Source: Legionella maioricensis
GTDB taxonomy: Bacteria > Pseudomonadota > Gammaproteobacteria > Legionellales > Legionellaceae
Assembly (NCBI RefSeq): GCF_023618015.1
Contig: NZ_JAJKBJ010000012.1
Location: forward strand, 1-64,000
DNA length: 64,000 bases
Direction: 5' to 3'
Position numbers and translations under genes: made by a program. Shown here piece by piece: positions 37,478 through 46,489 of this stretch (its first letter is position 1; each line of letters starts with the position of its first letter). The notes under the pieces are model-generated. The model did no database searches, was not told where the DNA came from, and saw only the letters and a list, made by a program, of their open reading frames with translations.

Positions 37478-38606
37478 GCGAGTTGTCATTATTGCCGGTG
37501 AAGAGTCAGGCGATATACATGCAGCGGCCCTAATCAGGCAGCTAAAAACCGCCTACCCCAATATAGAAATTAGCGGTATTGGCGGTAAACACATGCAAAA
37601 TGCCGGAGCTGAATTGGTTTATGATCTGGCTCGCTATGGAGTCACTGGCTTAACCGAAGTGATTCGTTTTTTGAAAATACTGCGCCGTGCATTCCTGGCC
37701 ATTAAAAAACATTTAAGAACACAACAACCTGATTTACTTATCTTGGTAGACTATCCGGGTTTTAACTTGCGATTAGCAAAATATGCAAAAAGAAAATTAG
37801 GCCTTAAAATTCTATACTACATTAGCCCCCAAATCTGGGCCTGGAAAGCCAATCGCATCCATTTAATAAAAGAATGTGTTGATAGAATGGCCGTGATTTT
37901 GCCCTTTGAAAAAAGTATTTATGAAAAAGCAGGTGTGCCAGTAAGTTTTGTCGGTCACCCATTAGTAGACAAAATGTCATCTATTATGGGCTCGCTGGCA
38001 TCTAAAGAGGAGCTTCAGATACCTGCGCAAAAAAGAATAATTGCTTTACTGCCAGGAAGTCGTACCCATGAAATTGAAAAACATATGCCAATTCTTCAAG
38101 AAACGGCGCAGTTACTTGATAAGCAATACCCTGATCTGCATTTTGTAATCCCTATTGCAGCTACTATCAATCCTCAAAAAATTAAAACTTATTTTTCAAA
38201 CAAAAGCTCATCTATTTCCTTTATTCAAGGTAAAGCAGTTGATTGCATGGCCATTGCAGATTTTGTAATCGTTGCATCTGGAACGGCCTCTCTTGAATGT
38301 GCTTTACTACAAAAACCAATGTGCATTATTTATAAATCTTCCTTTCTTACCTATCATGCGGCCATGACGCTGATAAAAGTAAAATTTTTAGGGTTATGCA
38401 ACCTTTTAGTCAAGAAAATGATGGTGCCAGAGTTTCTGCAATATGATTGTAATGCCATTGAATTATCTCAATATATTTCAACTTTTTATCAAGATCCGGC
38501 ACAGCCCCAAAAAATGGTCAACCAACTTTCCGACCTTAAAGAATCATTGTCAAGCAACAAGGCTGACTGCTCATTGTTTGAGCTGGTAGAGACGGAATTG
38601 TCCTAA
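37464..38606 (+). CDS. lpxB: lipid-A-disaccharide synthase
   Basis: A 380-aa GT19 glycosyltransferase (E. coli LpxB is 382). It joins UDP-diacyl-glucosamine and lipid X into the lipid A disaccharide at the inner membrane. Blocks: VIIAGEESGDIHAAALIRQL, GVTGLTEVIRFL, YYISPQIWAWK, FVGHPLVDKM, LLPGSRTHEIEKH and ASGTASLECAL. Start overlaps the gnnA-like gene by 14 bases. Legionella species often have two lpxB paralogs; this may be one of them. Confidence 0.96.
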   Translation: MQKAKRVVIIAGEESGDIHAAALIRQLKTAYPNIEISGIGGKHMQNAGAELVYDLARYGVTGLTEVIRFLKILRRAFLAIKKHLRTQQPDLLILVDYPGFNLRLAKYAKRKLGLKILYYISPQIWAWKANRIHLIKECVDRMAVILPFEKSIYEKAGVPVSFVGHPLVDKMSSIMGSLASKEELQIPAQKRIIALLPGSRTHEIEKHMPILQETAQLLDKQYPDLHFVIPIAATINPQKIKTYFSNKSSSISFIQGKAVDCMAIADFVIVASGTASLECALLQKPMCIIYKSSFLTYHAAMTLIKVKFLGLCNLLVKKMMVPEFLQYDCNAIELSQYISTFYQDPAQPQKMVNQLSDLKESLSSNKADCSLFELVETELS

Positions 38607-38732
38607 ATAAATACCTGTTTTTAGCTTGAAAATCTAGATAATCAATTAACCTTCATGTACAATTAATCTTGCTTTCATTTGTTAGTGTAAGCAATTGGAA
38701 TGTATGATTTAATTAATAATAAGGAAGTTAAG

Positions 38733-39029
38733 ATGAATGTCATTGAAACACAAACAACGACCCAATCCATTAAACAAGAACAAGGTTTACAGGATTTAGT
38801 GTACAGTTTGGTCACCCGCTTTCTTGCTGAAAATAAAACCAAATCCATTGATGATCTTTATGACATGATTTTGTCTGAAGTTGAGCCTCCTTTACTACAA
38901 GCTGTTATGGAAAAACGTCGTGGAAATCAATTACAAGCGGCTAAAATGCTGGGTATTAGCCGTGGAACAATTAGAAAGAAATTACAAAGATATTTCGGCA
39001 CTAAATATTTTCGTTTAACGGATGAATAA
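38733..39029 (+). CDS. fis: Fis-family nucleoid-associated regulator
   Basis: A 98-aa protein from ATG 38733, preceded by AAGGAAG; the open frame from 38700 lacks a ribosome site. The C-terminal helix-turn-helix GNQLQAAKMLGISRGTIRKK and length match Fis (E. coli 98). Fis bends DNA and links growth state to transcription; Legionella has several Fis paralogs that control effector genes (family knowledge). It is followed by a strong terminator and then by the 1278-aa effector-like gene. Confidence 0.92.
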   Translation: MNVIETQTTTQSIKQEQGLQDLVYSLVTRFLAENKTKSIDDLYDMILSEVEPPLLQAVMEKRRGNQLQAAKMLGISRGTIRKKLQRYFGTKYFRLTDE

Positions 39030-39047
39030 GGGATTTCCCTATAAATT

Positions 39048-39070
39048 AAAGGCTCGATATTCGAGCCTTT
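39048..39070 (+). terminator. rho-independent terminator after fis
   Basis: AAAGGCTCGA (39048-39057) and TCGAGCCTTT (39061-39070) form a ten-pair stem with a three-base loop, followed by more T residues. It ends the fis transcript. Confidence 0.92.
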
Positions 39071-39170
39071 TTTTTAAGCCCTTCATGCTAATATTTAACT
39101 TCCCCCCCTTACACCCAGTCTTCATAAAACGCCTTTCAATCCATTCATGATAGATGCAACGACAAGTTAT

Positions 39171-39186
39171 GTAATAAATCTGTAAA
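39171..39186 (+). promoter_or_regulatory. CpxR-like box upstream of effector-like gene
   Basis: GTAAT-N6-GTAAA at 39171-39186 differs by one base from the GTAAA-N(5-8)-GTAAA consensus of CpxR. A -10-like TATTAT/TATAAC lies at 39228-39236, placing the box near -50 to -65. CpxR controls some Dot/Icm genes in Legionella. The call is tentative because short boxes occur by chance. Confidence 0.25.
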
Positions 39187-39254
39187 CAATATGTTTTTTT
39201 TCTGCCAACCATGATAAAAAGCTGCCCTATTATAACTATACCTAGGAGAAGGAT

Positions 39255-42200
39255 ATGAAGCCCGTTATTTTCTTTACAGATGCCGCTAAAGACGGTGATG
39301 ATTTATTAGCTACTTTCCATTTGATATTACAGGCAAAAGCAGCAGGTATTATTGATCAAAACACACCAGTGAAACTCGTAACAAGTGATGAAATTCCCTG
39401 CGATGCGAATGGCAAGCAGAATCCTCAAGGAAAATATGGCTTACGTGCCCTTTATTTAAATAAATATCTGGAACTATTGAAACAACAATTAGATTTACCC
39501 GCTGAGGCTTATCCTGAAATTATTGCTGGCCCAGTTACTACTTATTACAGCTATGATGAAGAAAAAAAGAAATACTATAATAAATCTTCCCAGAGTGAAG
39601 CGTTTTATGCCACTGAAGAAGTAGAAGATTACTACGCCGACCAGCCCGCGCCCGAGTCTTGTTTATTAAACAGGGATACACCTAACGCGTGGATTGAACA
39701 AGTTAAAAAAGCTACCCCTGAAGGCGCAACATTAGTGAATATTGCTGCATTCAATGGAGTTACAGATTTCCTCTCTCAGCTGTCTGATGAAGAGCGTCGT
39801 AAATTTACATTATTTAATATGGGTTACAATCTTCCCTATTCAAAGAACTCAGAGCTCCAAGAAATAATAAAAAATCCGAATACACTTCCCTATAATGCCC
39901 GCAGTACTGATCCCACTAAAGCGGTACAAGCGGCGCAAGAAATGGTAAAAATTGATAATCTTCATGTAGCATCAGGAACTACTCGTTCTCTACCTAAATA
40001 CGACCAAAATTCCTGGCTGTCCAGTTTTACAGAGATCATGTCACGTGCTTATCTTTTGCTAACACTGCGCTATTCAGATGAACTGTTATTACCCGTGACA
40101 GCATTTATCAAGCACTCAAAATATAAGGGATTTTGGCCTCATGATGTTGTTCCTTCATTAATGATGGTCATTGAGCAAGGCGCCTGGGGAAGTATGGGCT
40201 TGCCTCCCTTAAAAAAAGAAATGCTCTTTACTCAAATAGAACGTGTCCCGGCAACAAATTTGCAATTGCGAATGATCAACAATACTGGCGTGTTAATTGA
40301 TTCAACCCCCGCCTCAGAAATACGCAGTGATCTCGCTGATCAAGCTATTGGTCACCAATCTCAACTCTTCACTTATGGTAAGGAAATAGATGTTGTGTTC
40401 TTTACCTCACTCTTGCATTTCATTGCCATACAAGCCCTTCCCAAGGAACAGCAAGAGGCACAACGAGGTCTCCTGAATCATTACAGTATTATTCTGAGAT
40501 TAAAAAGCAACTTATATGATCTAAAACAAGATCCTGAAACGAATAAAGAAAAAATAGTTCAATTGGAACAACAGGTAAAATCTACCTGGACCACGGTTAG
40601 TTTTATGGAGTTGCAGCAACAACTTTCACTGCTGACAATAGAAAATCTGAAGGATGAGATTCAGTATATTTTAGGCTCTGAATCAAATACTTTTTCATTA
40701 CATCAATTTACTCCGGAACAAGCCAAGTCACTTAACCTGCTTATAACTCAAATCCTTGACTGGTCTACTGAAAAGGATATTAACAAGACTTTGCTTAACG
40801 AAAATATGCTGCAATGGATAAAAGCAGTTGCTGAATACATGCAGGTCACCCAAAAACCTTTAAGTTCAGCCATGTTAAGCGATCTAAAAGCAGCATTGCA
40901 AAAGATCACTCCCACAACAAATCTCACTCCCCTCACAACCGCATTGTTTTATCGCTTAAGAGCAGAGGCAATGCCTACTGATACAGCACTAAACTTGTTA
41001 AAGCAAAACGGGGCCTTTGACGTTGAATTTAAAAGAACGGGTAATAGTTTAATTTACTCTGAATTAAGTCTTGGTGGTAATTTATCTATTGTTTTTCCAC
41101 GAGGGATTCATGGGATATCTGAAGAATTCAAAGATCTATTAACATTAAAAAATCATTCAGAAGCCAATAAACTTGCCTTTAAACTCCATCTGGCCATTCA
41201 TGACGCAGGCAAAGGCGATGTGATTAAGAGTGCCGTCAGAAAGAACAAAGAAGGAATCTATTTTGTTCGTCTACCGGATAATACTTATTATAAATTCGAA
41301 CCCACTGTTATGTTTTATGATCAACCTGATAAGTCTCTAGTTAAAAAACCATACAATGAGATAGAACCAAGTGATGAACAACACTTCACAGAGGCTACGG
41401 CTCACGTTGATCATGATGCTGCATTAGAGGTATATGGAGCTGTTGGTGGAGCAGTTAAAGGCTGCTCGGCAACTGAGTTTCTAATCTGGGACGGGATTGC
41501 ACCGGAGGATGCTAATAAAGAAGCCATCAGTATTTGCGATGAACTCATTACCTTATGTAATGAAATGAATATCGCCCAGACCATTCAAGGAGAAATACCT
41601 TTTGCAGGGATTAAAAAAGGACTGGATCTATTTTTCGCGGCATACAAAAAAGATCCTAAAATGGCGGAGTTAGTATTTGCTCATCACTGTTTTGATATTT
41701 ATGGTGCAGCACAGCTTGATTCTTTTTCCAGTATTAGCGCCGGGCAACCTGAAGTGCAATTAAAAATAGAACTACTCTATAAAACACTGGTAACTGTAGC
41801 TCAAGATCATGATAATCCCGAGCCCAGTAAAACTGCGTTCCAGCTTTATCGTAAAAAGTTAGCAGCAGCAATACCAGAGATCCTTCCTATAGAAAATAAC
41901 TTAGAAAATGAACAAAAAATCATTGCTATAACACGTGTTGCACAGATGTTGCGTTGTCATTTATTCAAGGTAAAAACTGATGCACAAACGAAACACATGT
42001 CCATTGCTGAAGACGGTGTTTATGATCAAAGAACGCGCCTCTTCGTAGGGAGCATCAAAGAATCGTTCAATTTACTTGCAAAGAGTGAGCAACAACAACT
42101 AATTGAAATTCTTAACCGAAACGATGGTGTAGAGAATAATGCCGCGGCTATGGTGATGTATGGTCCTAAGTTATTGTTAACGGCGACCACTGGCACTGAA

Positions 42201-43091
42201 TTTGCACCTCAAGATCCTACTGAGTCAGCAGTCATTGCTGAACGTTTAGCACCACTGCTTAGATTGTATACAAAATTATATAATCTGCAGTCTCAACGTT
42301 CCTCTCAGTACAGTGTCATCGAAATCGTTGAGTTAGCGCTGATTGTTGAAAGAGTCTTTACATACTATAAAGAAGCGGCCAGGGAAGAAAAAGAGACCTT
42401 CGCTAACTTATTATTCACCTTGCAAGAAACAGGTAAAGCAAAAGAGTTTCTCGCTAAACTTCCTCCTATTACAGAAACAAAAACCAAGACGAAACAAGAG
42501 CAATTTGCGTGTCTTCAAGAGGCATTAAAAACAACTGCTGTTTCATTCGAGTTCTCAGTGCCTGTAGTAGTTCCTCTGGTTACACCAGTCACTGCCAAGC
42601 CAGAAGAAATTATTTCATCTGAACCACTTAAAGTTGAACCTCTTTATGAAATTTTGCAAACACTGTGCGATAACCGAAGCGTTCTTAATAAATACGAACT
42701 GCAAGAGTTGTTAATAAGCGAAGTTCAAAATACTGATTTAACCATCGATCAATATAATGAGCTTTATCTAAACATTAAGAATATTCCGGAATTGAATACT
42801 CATTCCAATCCTTATCTGGATCGTTTTTTTGGGATTAACAATACAGAGTCCTGGCGTGATACGTTAAAAATATTAAGGAACCAATCTCTGGAGAAATTAT
42901 TTGCCGAACTTGAAAATCTTGAATCAGATGAAGACAAATTATCCTTATTAGAGACCGCGAAAAACTTACCTCTCTTTTGCGAGCACCGTAATAATTTCAT
43001 TATACAAGGTGCTTGGGGTAGAACTAATAGTGTGAAATTAATAGAAGAGAAAGAGAACGAAATTCTTGGTCAATACGCTCTTCATTTATAA
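39255..43091 (+). CDS. 1278-aa effector-like protein, nucleoside-hydrolase-like N-terminus
   Basis: A very large soluble protein with no signal peptide. The N-terminus MKPVIFFTDAAKDGDDLLAT resembles the D-T-D-x-x-x-D-D calcium site of nucleoside hydrolases, and later segments (ATLVNIAAFNGVTDFL, then KYKGFWPHDVVPS) resemble the strands and H-D region of that fold. The remainder is helical, probably several domains. The C-terminus has a cluster of Glu (IEEKENEILGQ) followed by hydrophobic residues, the kind of E-block signal seen in Dot/Icm substrates. AGGAGAAGGAT precedes the ATG. It stands alone after fis. An NAD- or nucleoside-targeting effector is inference only. The family is otherwise unrecognised. 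Confidence 0.72.
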   Translation: MKPVIFFTDAAKDGDDLLATFHLILQAKAAGIIDQNTPVKLVTSDEIPCDANGKQNPQGKYGLRALYLNKYLELLKQQLDLPAEAYPEIIAGPVTTYYSYDEEKKKYYNKSSQSEAFYATEEVEDYYADQPAPESCLLNRDTPNAWIEQVKKATPEGATLVNIAAFNGVTDFLSQLSDEERRKFTLFNMGYNLPYSKNSELQEIIKNPNTLPYNARSTDPTKAVQAAQEMVKIDNLHVASGTTRSLPKYDQNSWLSSFTEIMSRAYLLLTLRYSDELLLPVTAFIKHSKYKGFWPHDVVPSLMMVIEQGAWGSMGLPPLKKEMLFTQIERVPATNLQLRMINNTGVLIDSTPASEIRSDLADQAIGHQSQLFTYGKEIDVVFFTSLLHFIAIQALPKEQQEAQRGLLNHYSIILRLKSNLYDLKQDPETNKEKIVQLEQQVKSTWTTVSFMELQQQLSLLTIENLKDEIQYILGSESNTFSLHQFTPEQAKSLNLLITQILDWSTEKDINKTLLNENMLQWIKAVAEYMQVTQKPLSSAMLSDLKAALQKITPTTNLTPLTTALFYRLRAEAMPTDTALNLLKQNGAFDVEFKRTGNSLIYSELSLGGNLSIVFPRGIHGISEEFKDLLTLKNHSEANKLAFKLHLAIHDAGKGDVIKSAVRKNKEGIYFVRLPDNTYYKFEPTVMFYDQPDKSLVKKPYNEIEPSDEQHFTEATAHVDHDAALEVYGAVGGAVKGCSATEFLIWDGIAPEDANKEAISICDELITLCNEMNIAQTIQGEIPFAGIKKGLDLFFAAYKKDPKMAELVFAHHCFDIYGAAQLDSFSSISAGQPEVQLKIELLYKTLVTVAQDHDNPEPSKTAFQLYRKKLAAAIPEILPIENNLENEQKIIAITRVAQMLRCHLFKVKTDAQTKHMSIAEDGVYDQRTRLFVGSIKESFNLLAKSEQQQLIEILNRNDGVENNAAAMVMYGPKLLLTATTGTEFAPQDPTESAVIAERLAPLLRLYTKLYNLQSQRSSQYSVIEIVELALIVERVFTYYKEAAREEKETFANLLFTLQETGKAKEFLAKLPPITETKTKTKQEQFACLQEALKTTAVSFEFSVPVVVPLVTPVTAKPEEIISSEPLKVEPLYEILQTLCDNRSVLNKYELQELLISEVQNTDLTIDQYNELYLNIKNIPELNTHSNPYLDRFFGINNTESWRDTLKILRNQSLEKLFAELENLESDEDKLSLLETAKNLPLFCEHRNNFIIQGAWGRTNSVKLIEEKENEILGQYALHL

Positions 43092-43108
43092 ATACAATAC
43101 AATCGTAG

Positions 43109-43126
43109 GTTGGGTCATGACCCAAC
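43109..43126. repeat. perfect palindrome after the large gene
   Basis: GTTGGGTCA-TGACCCAAC is an 18-bp perfect palindrome 18 bases after the stop of the 1278-aa gene. It may act as part of the transcript end. A relative, GGTTGGGCTCCCAACC, lies at 24069-24084. Confidence 0.75.
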
Positions 43127-43217
43127 TTATAAAGCTTTTGATTTATTCCATACGTGCCGCGGCTTTGTCGCGGTATTTTTTTTGCTTCCCTCAAAACTGT
43201 CGAGTTTTATTAAAAAA

Positions 43218-43299
43218 GTAGCCTGGGTGCAGCCGCAGGCGTAACCCAGGTTTTCCTGCCACAGCTCCCGGGTTACGCCTGCGGCTGCACCCAGGCTAC
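43218..43299. repeat. long inverted repeat, 33-bp arms
   Basis: Arms 43218-43250 and 43267-43299 (starting GTAGCCTGGGTGCAGCCGCA) are inverted copies with one mismatch in 33, separated by 16 bases. It is GC-rich against an AT-rich background. The core GTAGCCTGG recurs in the palindrome at 54733-54760. It resembles a mobile repeat (REP/MITE-type). Confidence 0.92.
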
Positions 43300-43326
43300 G
43301 TCATCATAAAAATACTTTACAGATAT

Positions 43327-43346
43327 CCCGGCTGCTTGCAGCCGGG
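43327..43346. repeat. GC-rich hairpin before htpG stop
   Basis: CCCGGCTGC-TT-GCAGCCGGG forms a nine-base-pair hairpin 21 bases beyond the htpG stop on the leftward strand. There is no T-run; it may slow or trim the htpG transcript end. Confidence 0.6.
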
Positions 43347-43367
43347 CCCGTCATAACTTTGAGTTAA

Positions 43368-45236
43368 TTAAGAAGAAACCAATAATTTGTTTACTCGATT
43401 AACAAAATCGGCCGGATTATCTAACTGACCACCTTCGGCCAATACTGCCTGTTCAAATAACATAGTAACCCATAATTCAAACTGAGTATCATCCTGAATA
43501 TCGTGTAACCGTTTAATCAGTGCATGATCAGGATTAATTTCAAAGATAGGTTTACTTGTCGGAACTTGTTGTCCCGCAGCTTGTAAAATTCTCTGCATTT
43601 CCAATCCCATATCTTGCTCATCGGCAATAATACATGCTGGAGAATCAGTGAGGCGATTAGTGACCAGTACGTCTTTAACACGTTCATTGAGTACTGTTTT
43701 AATATGCTTGATTAAAGGCTCTAAAGTCTTTTCTTGCTCTTTGATTTGGTCAGTGGATTCATCACCTAATTCAACTTTACCTTTAGAAATGGATTGCAGT
43801 TTTTTACCAGCAAACTCATTCATATAACCAACGAGCCACTCATCTATTTTATCGCTAAGCAACAATACCTCTATGCCTTTTTTCTTAAAAATTTCTAAAT
43901 GAGGACTATGCTTGGCTGCATTATAACTGGACGCAGTAATATAATAAATTTTGTCCTGACCTTCTTTCATGCGACTTACATATTCATCCAGGGTCACTTC
44001 TTGTTTCTCTGAACCGCTCATAGTAGTAGCAAAACGAAGTAATTTGGCAATGCTCTCTTTATTGGCAAAATCTTCAACAGGGCCTTCTTTTAAAACCAAA
44101 CCAAACTCATCCCAAAACTTTTGATAGTTTTCTTTATCGCTGGTGCTCATTTTTTCCAGCATGGATAAGACACGTTTCGTACAGGCAGCTCTTATGCTTT
44201 CGACTTGTTTATTATCTTGTAAAATCTCACGTGATACGTTGAGTGGTAAATCGCTAGCATCCACAATTCCTTTTACAAATCTTAAATATCTAGGTAAGAA
44301 TTGAGTCGCATCATCCATTATAAATACACGTTTCACATAAAGCTTTAAGCCATGCTTTACTTCTTGCTGCCACATATCATACGGAGCATGAGAAGGAATA
44401 TAGAGTAAGGTAATATATTCATGTTTCCCCTCTACATGGTTATGTGACCAGGTAAGCGGATCCAGGTAGTCATGAGAAATATGTTTATAAAGCAATTTAT
44501 ATTCTTCATCGCTAATCTCAGATTTTTGCATAGTCCATAGGGCAGTTGCTTTATTGACCGTTTCAAACTCATCAGTTTTTTTATCGTCTTCAGAAGTCTT
44601 TTTCATGACTATTGGCCAGCATATATGATCTGAATATTTACTGATAATGCTGCGAATACGCCAGTCACTTAGAAACTCATCATCCTCAGCTTTTAGATGT
44701 AACGTAATTTCAGTACCACGCGTTGCCTTTTTTTCATAACCAATAGTAAATTCGCCATCGCCAGATGATTCCCAGACTATTCCTTCCTCAGCTTTTAAAC
44801 CAGCACGACGGCTTTTTACAGTAACTTTATCCGCCACAATAAATGCTGAATAAAACCCCACTCCAAATTGACCAATAAGTTGAGAGTCTTTGGCACTCTC
44901 CCCTGTTAACTGGCTCATAAACTCTTTAGTTCCCGATTTAGCAATAGTCCCTAAATTTTCTACTGCCTCATCCCAACTCATACCGATACCATTATCATTA
45001 ATCGTTATCGTTTTCAGCTTTTCATTCGACTGGATAGTAATTTTTAAATCTGAATCGTTTTCAAAAAGAGTTCCATTAGATAAGGCTAAAAAACGCAATT
45101 TATCTAAAGCATCAGAAGCATTTGAAATTAACTCTCTGAGAAAAATTTCTTTATTGCTATACAGCGAATGAACTACTAAATGAAGCATTTGCTTTACTTC
45201 AGTTTGAAACCCCATAGTTTGTTGCTTACTAACCAT
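43368..45236 (-). CDS. htpG: Hsp90-family chaperone HtpG
   Basis: A 622-aa ATP-dependent chaperone (E. coli HtpG is 624). The N-terminal GHKL ATPase shows [16 protein letters not shown] and [11 protein letters not shown]; the middle domain includes [12 protein letters not shown]; the C-terminal domain dimerises. The bacterial form lacks the MEEVD tail. It acts in the cytoplasm on late-folding clients. AGGAG precedes the ATG. An RpoH-type promoter lies upstream (45277-45309), fitting heat-shock control. Downstream, a GC-rich hairpin lies at 43327-43346. Confidence 0.97.
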   Translation of the reverse strand: MVSKQQTMGFQTEVKQMLHLVVHSLYSNKEIFLRELISNASDALDKLRFLALSNGTLFENDSDLKITIQSNEKLKTITINDNGIGMSWDEAVENLGTIAKSGTKEFMSQLTGESAKDSQLIGQFGVGFYSAFIVADKVTVKSRRAGLKAEEGIVWESSGDGEFTIGYEKKATRGTEITLHLKAEDDEFLSDWRIRSIISKYSDHICWPIVMKKTSEDDKKTDEFETVNKATALWTMQKSEISDEEYKLLYKHISHDYLDPLTWSHNHVEGKHEYITLLYIPSHAPYDMWQQEVKHGLKLYVKRVFIMDDATQFLPRYLRFVKGIVDASDLPLNVSREILQDNKQVESIRAACTKRVLSMLEKMSTSDKENYQKFWDEFGLVLKEGPVEDFANKESIAKLLRFATTMSGSEKQEVTLDEYVSRMKEGQDKIYYITASSYNAAKHSPHLEIFKKKGIEVLLLSDKIDEWLVGYMNEFAGKKLQSISKGKVELGDESTDQIKEQEKTLEPLIKHIKTVLNERVKDVLVTNRLTDSPACIIADEQDMGLEMQRILQAAGQQVPTSKPIFEINPDHALIKRLHDIQDDTQFELWVTMLFEQAVLAEGGQLDNPADFVNRVNKLLVSS

Positions 45237-45276
45237 TACCCAATCTCCTGTTATACATTTTCAAATTGATACAAAA

Positions 45277-45309
45277 CATATTAGGGTACTTTGCAGAAAT
45301 TCAAGGGGG
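45277..45309 (-). promoter_or_regulatory. RpoH (sigma-32) type promoter of htpG
   Basis: On the minus strand CCCCCTTGAA (complement of 45300-45309), a 13-base spacer and CCCTAATATG (complement of 45277-45286) resemble the heat-shock consensus CCCTTGAA-N13..17-CCCCATTT. It sits at a normal distance upstream of the htpG ATG. Confidence 0.7.
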
Positions 45310-45361
45310 AAAAGATTAATTAATTGAATTTATTGATTTATAAAAGATTTTAAACAGTCAG

Positions 45362-45584
45362 AGTTGAGCGCTGGTTGAGAGCTCTAACCAGTAAAAAAGC
45401 GCAGCATACACTAAGTCTGGACATTGGCCTTTTTTACAAAGCTGATTGGTAAACCGTCTTTGCTTCACTTCGTTCGCAAAGACGACAGTTTTTCGCCAAT
45501 TTTCAAAAAAACTCGAAGTTGAGATACTAAGTATGCGAGCATTTTTTACTGGCCAGATCTCACAGCCTGCACTTAAAGCGTTCA
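45362..45584. repeat. ~220-bp imperfect inverted-repeat element
   Basis: CCAGTAAAAAAGCGCAGCAT near the left side and ATGCGAGCATTTTTTACTGG near the right side are inverted. The centre is CGTCTTTGC / GCAAAGACG (45455-45463 / 45476-45484), a perfect nine-pair stem around a 12-base loop. The whole element is thus one large palindrome, MITE-like. A 75-codon minus-strand frame crosses it but follows the palindrome and is probably not a gene. The right end abuts the stop of the PLP-enzyme gene at 45582-45584. Confidence 0.8.
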
Positions 45585-46481
45585 AAACTCGAAACCGGCC
45601 ATGGTTAAGAGGCCGCCAGAGTGAATAATCAACACATTGCCTTTTAATTTTTCGACCTCTATGAACCTTCTTGCTTCATGAAATAATTTTGCTGAATAAA
45701 TGGGATCAGCTAAAATCCCCTCTTCTCTTGCCAAACGCTTTATTTCATCTTTAATTGTCTTATTTATGGCGCCAAAAGACCGTGCTGTAGAAGGATAAAA
45801 ACACTGATAATTACCTGGGGTCATACCAGTCCACTGCTTAAGTTTATTATGAAATATTTGCTCCTCGTCAGCTAATAATAAGACATGAATAAGAGATGGA
45901 TGATTTAATTGTGCCAGTCCTTTAATCAGACCCGCAGCTGAAAACCCGGTTCCTGCGTCTACAAATATATGTTGGAAACTAAACCCCATCGTTTTTTCAT
46001 TCTCAATGATGTCTTCAGCAAGACTCATAGCGCCACTTAAAGCCTCCGTAACGCTGGCTCCTTCATTAAGAACAAAACCGACTTCGCTAAGGCCATTAAG
46101 AAAGTCATGAGCCAAGTTCTCAACTTCAGGCCACTCATCACGATTCACCCAAATAATTTCTTGTTCATTTAAAAAAAGCAGACTCAATTTAAAATTACCC
46201 TGCACTTCTAAATTTCTCGGCTTAATTAAAAACGCAGTAACCTGTAACTTGAGTTCTCTCGCTATTTGTAATGCTGCCAGTAAATTATTCGACTGTGGAC
46301 CGGCAATGATAATTAAATGACGTATGTTTTTTTGAATTAAAAAAGGGATAAGACTTGAGTATTTACGTAACTTTGAACCACTGATACCGCATCCTAATTC
46401 ATCGTCTCTTTTGACATAGCAATTGACTCCATCATCCGGGAAACAATTGAGTTTATGAATGCGACTGGATAAGTTCCACAT
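45582..46481 (-). CDS. PLP enzyme, D-cysteine desulfhydrase / ACC deaminase family
   Basis: A 299-aa fold-type II PLP protein. The PLP lysine is in SGSKLRKYSSL (about 33-38), AGPQSNNLLAALQIA resembles the phosphate-binding and N-cap region, and VDAGTGFSAAGLIKGL and IHSGGLLTMAGF complete the set. The family deaminates D-cysteine or 1-aminocyclopropane-carboxylate; which substrate is not decided by the sequence. Length is shorter than E. coli DcyD (328), and the C-terminus ends at the edge of an inverted-repeat element, so insertion may have replaced the last residues. It lies eight bases downstream of yaaA. Confidence 0.85.
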   Translation of the reverse strand: MWNLSSRIHKLNCFPDDGVNCYVKRDDELGCGISGSKLRKYSSLIPFLIQKNIRHLIIIAGPQSNNLLAALQIARELKLQVTAFLIKPRNLEVQGNFKLSLLFLNEQEIIWVNRDEWPEVENLAHDFLNGLSEVGFVLNEGASVTEALSGAMSLAEDIIENEKTMGFSFQHIFVDAGTGFSAAGLIKGLAQLNHPSLIHVLLLADEEQIFHNKLKQWTGMTPGNYQCFYPSTARSFGAINKTIKDEIKRLAREEGILADPIYSAKLFHEARRFIEVEKLKGNVLIIHSGGLLTMAGFEF

Positions 46482-46489
46482 GAGGTATC

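Noticed and set aside
45358..45585. 75-codon minus-strand frame in the htpG / PLP-enzyme spacer
   Set aside because: It lies fully inside a 220-bp palindrome; its sequence follows the repeat and there is no ribosome site. Treated as a passenger frame.
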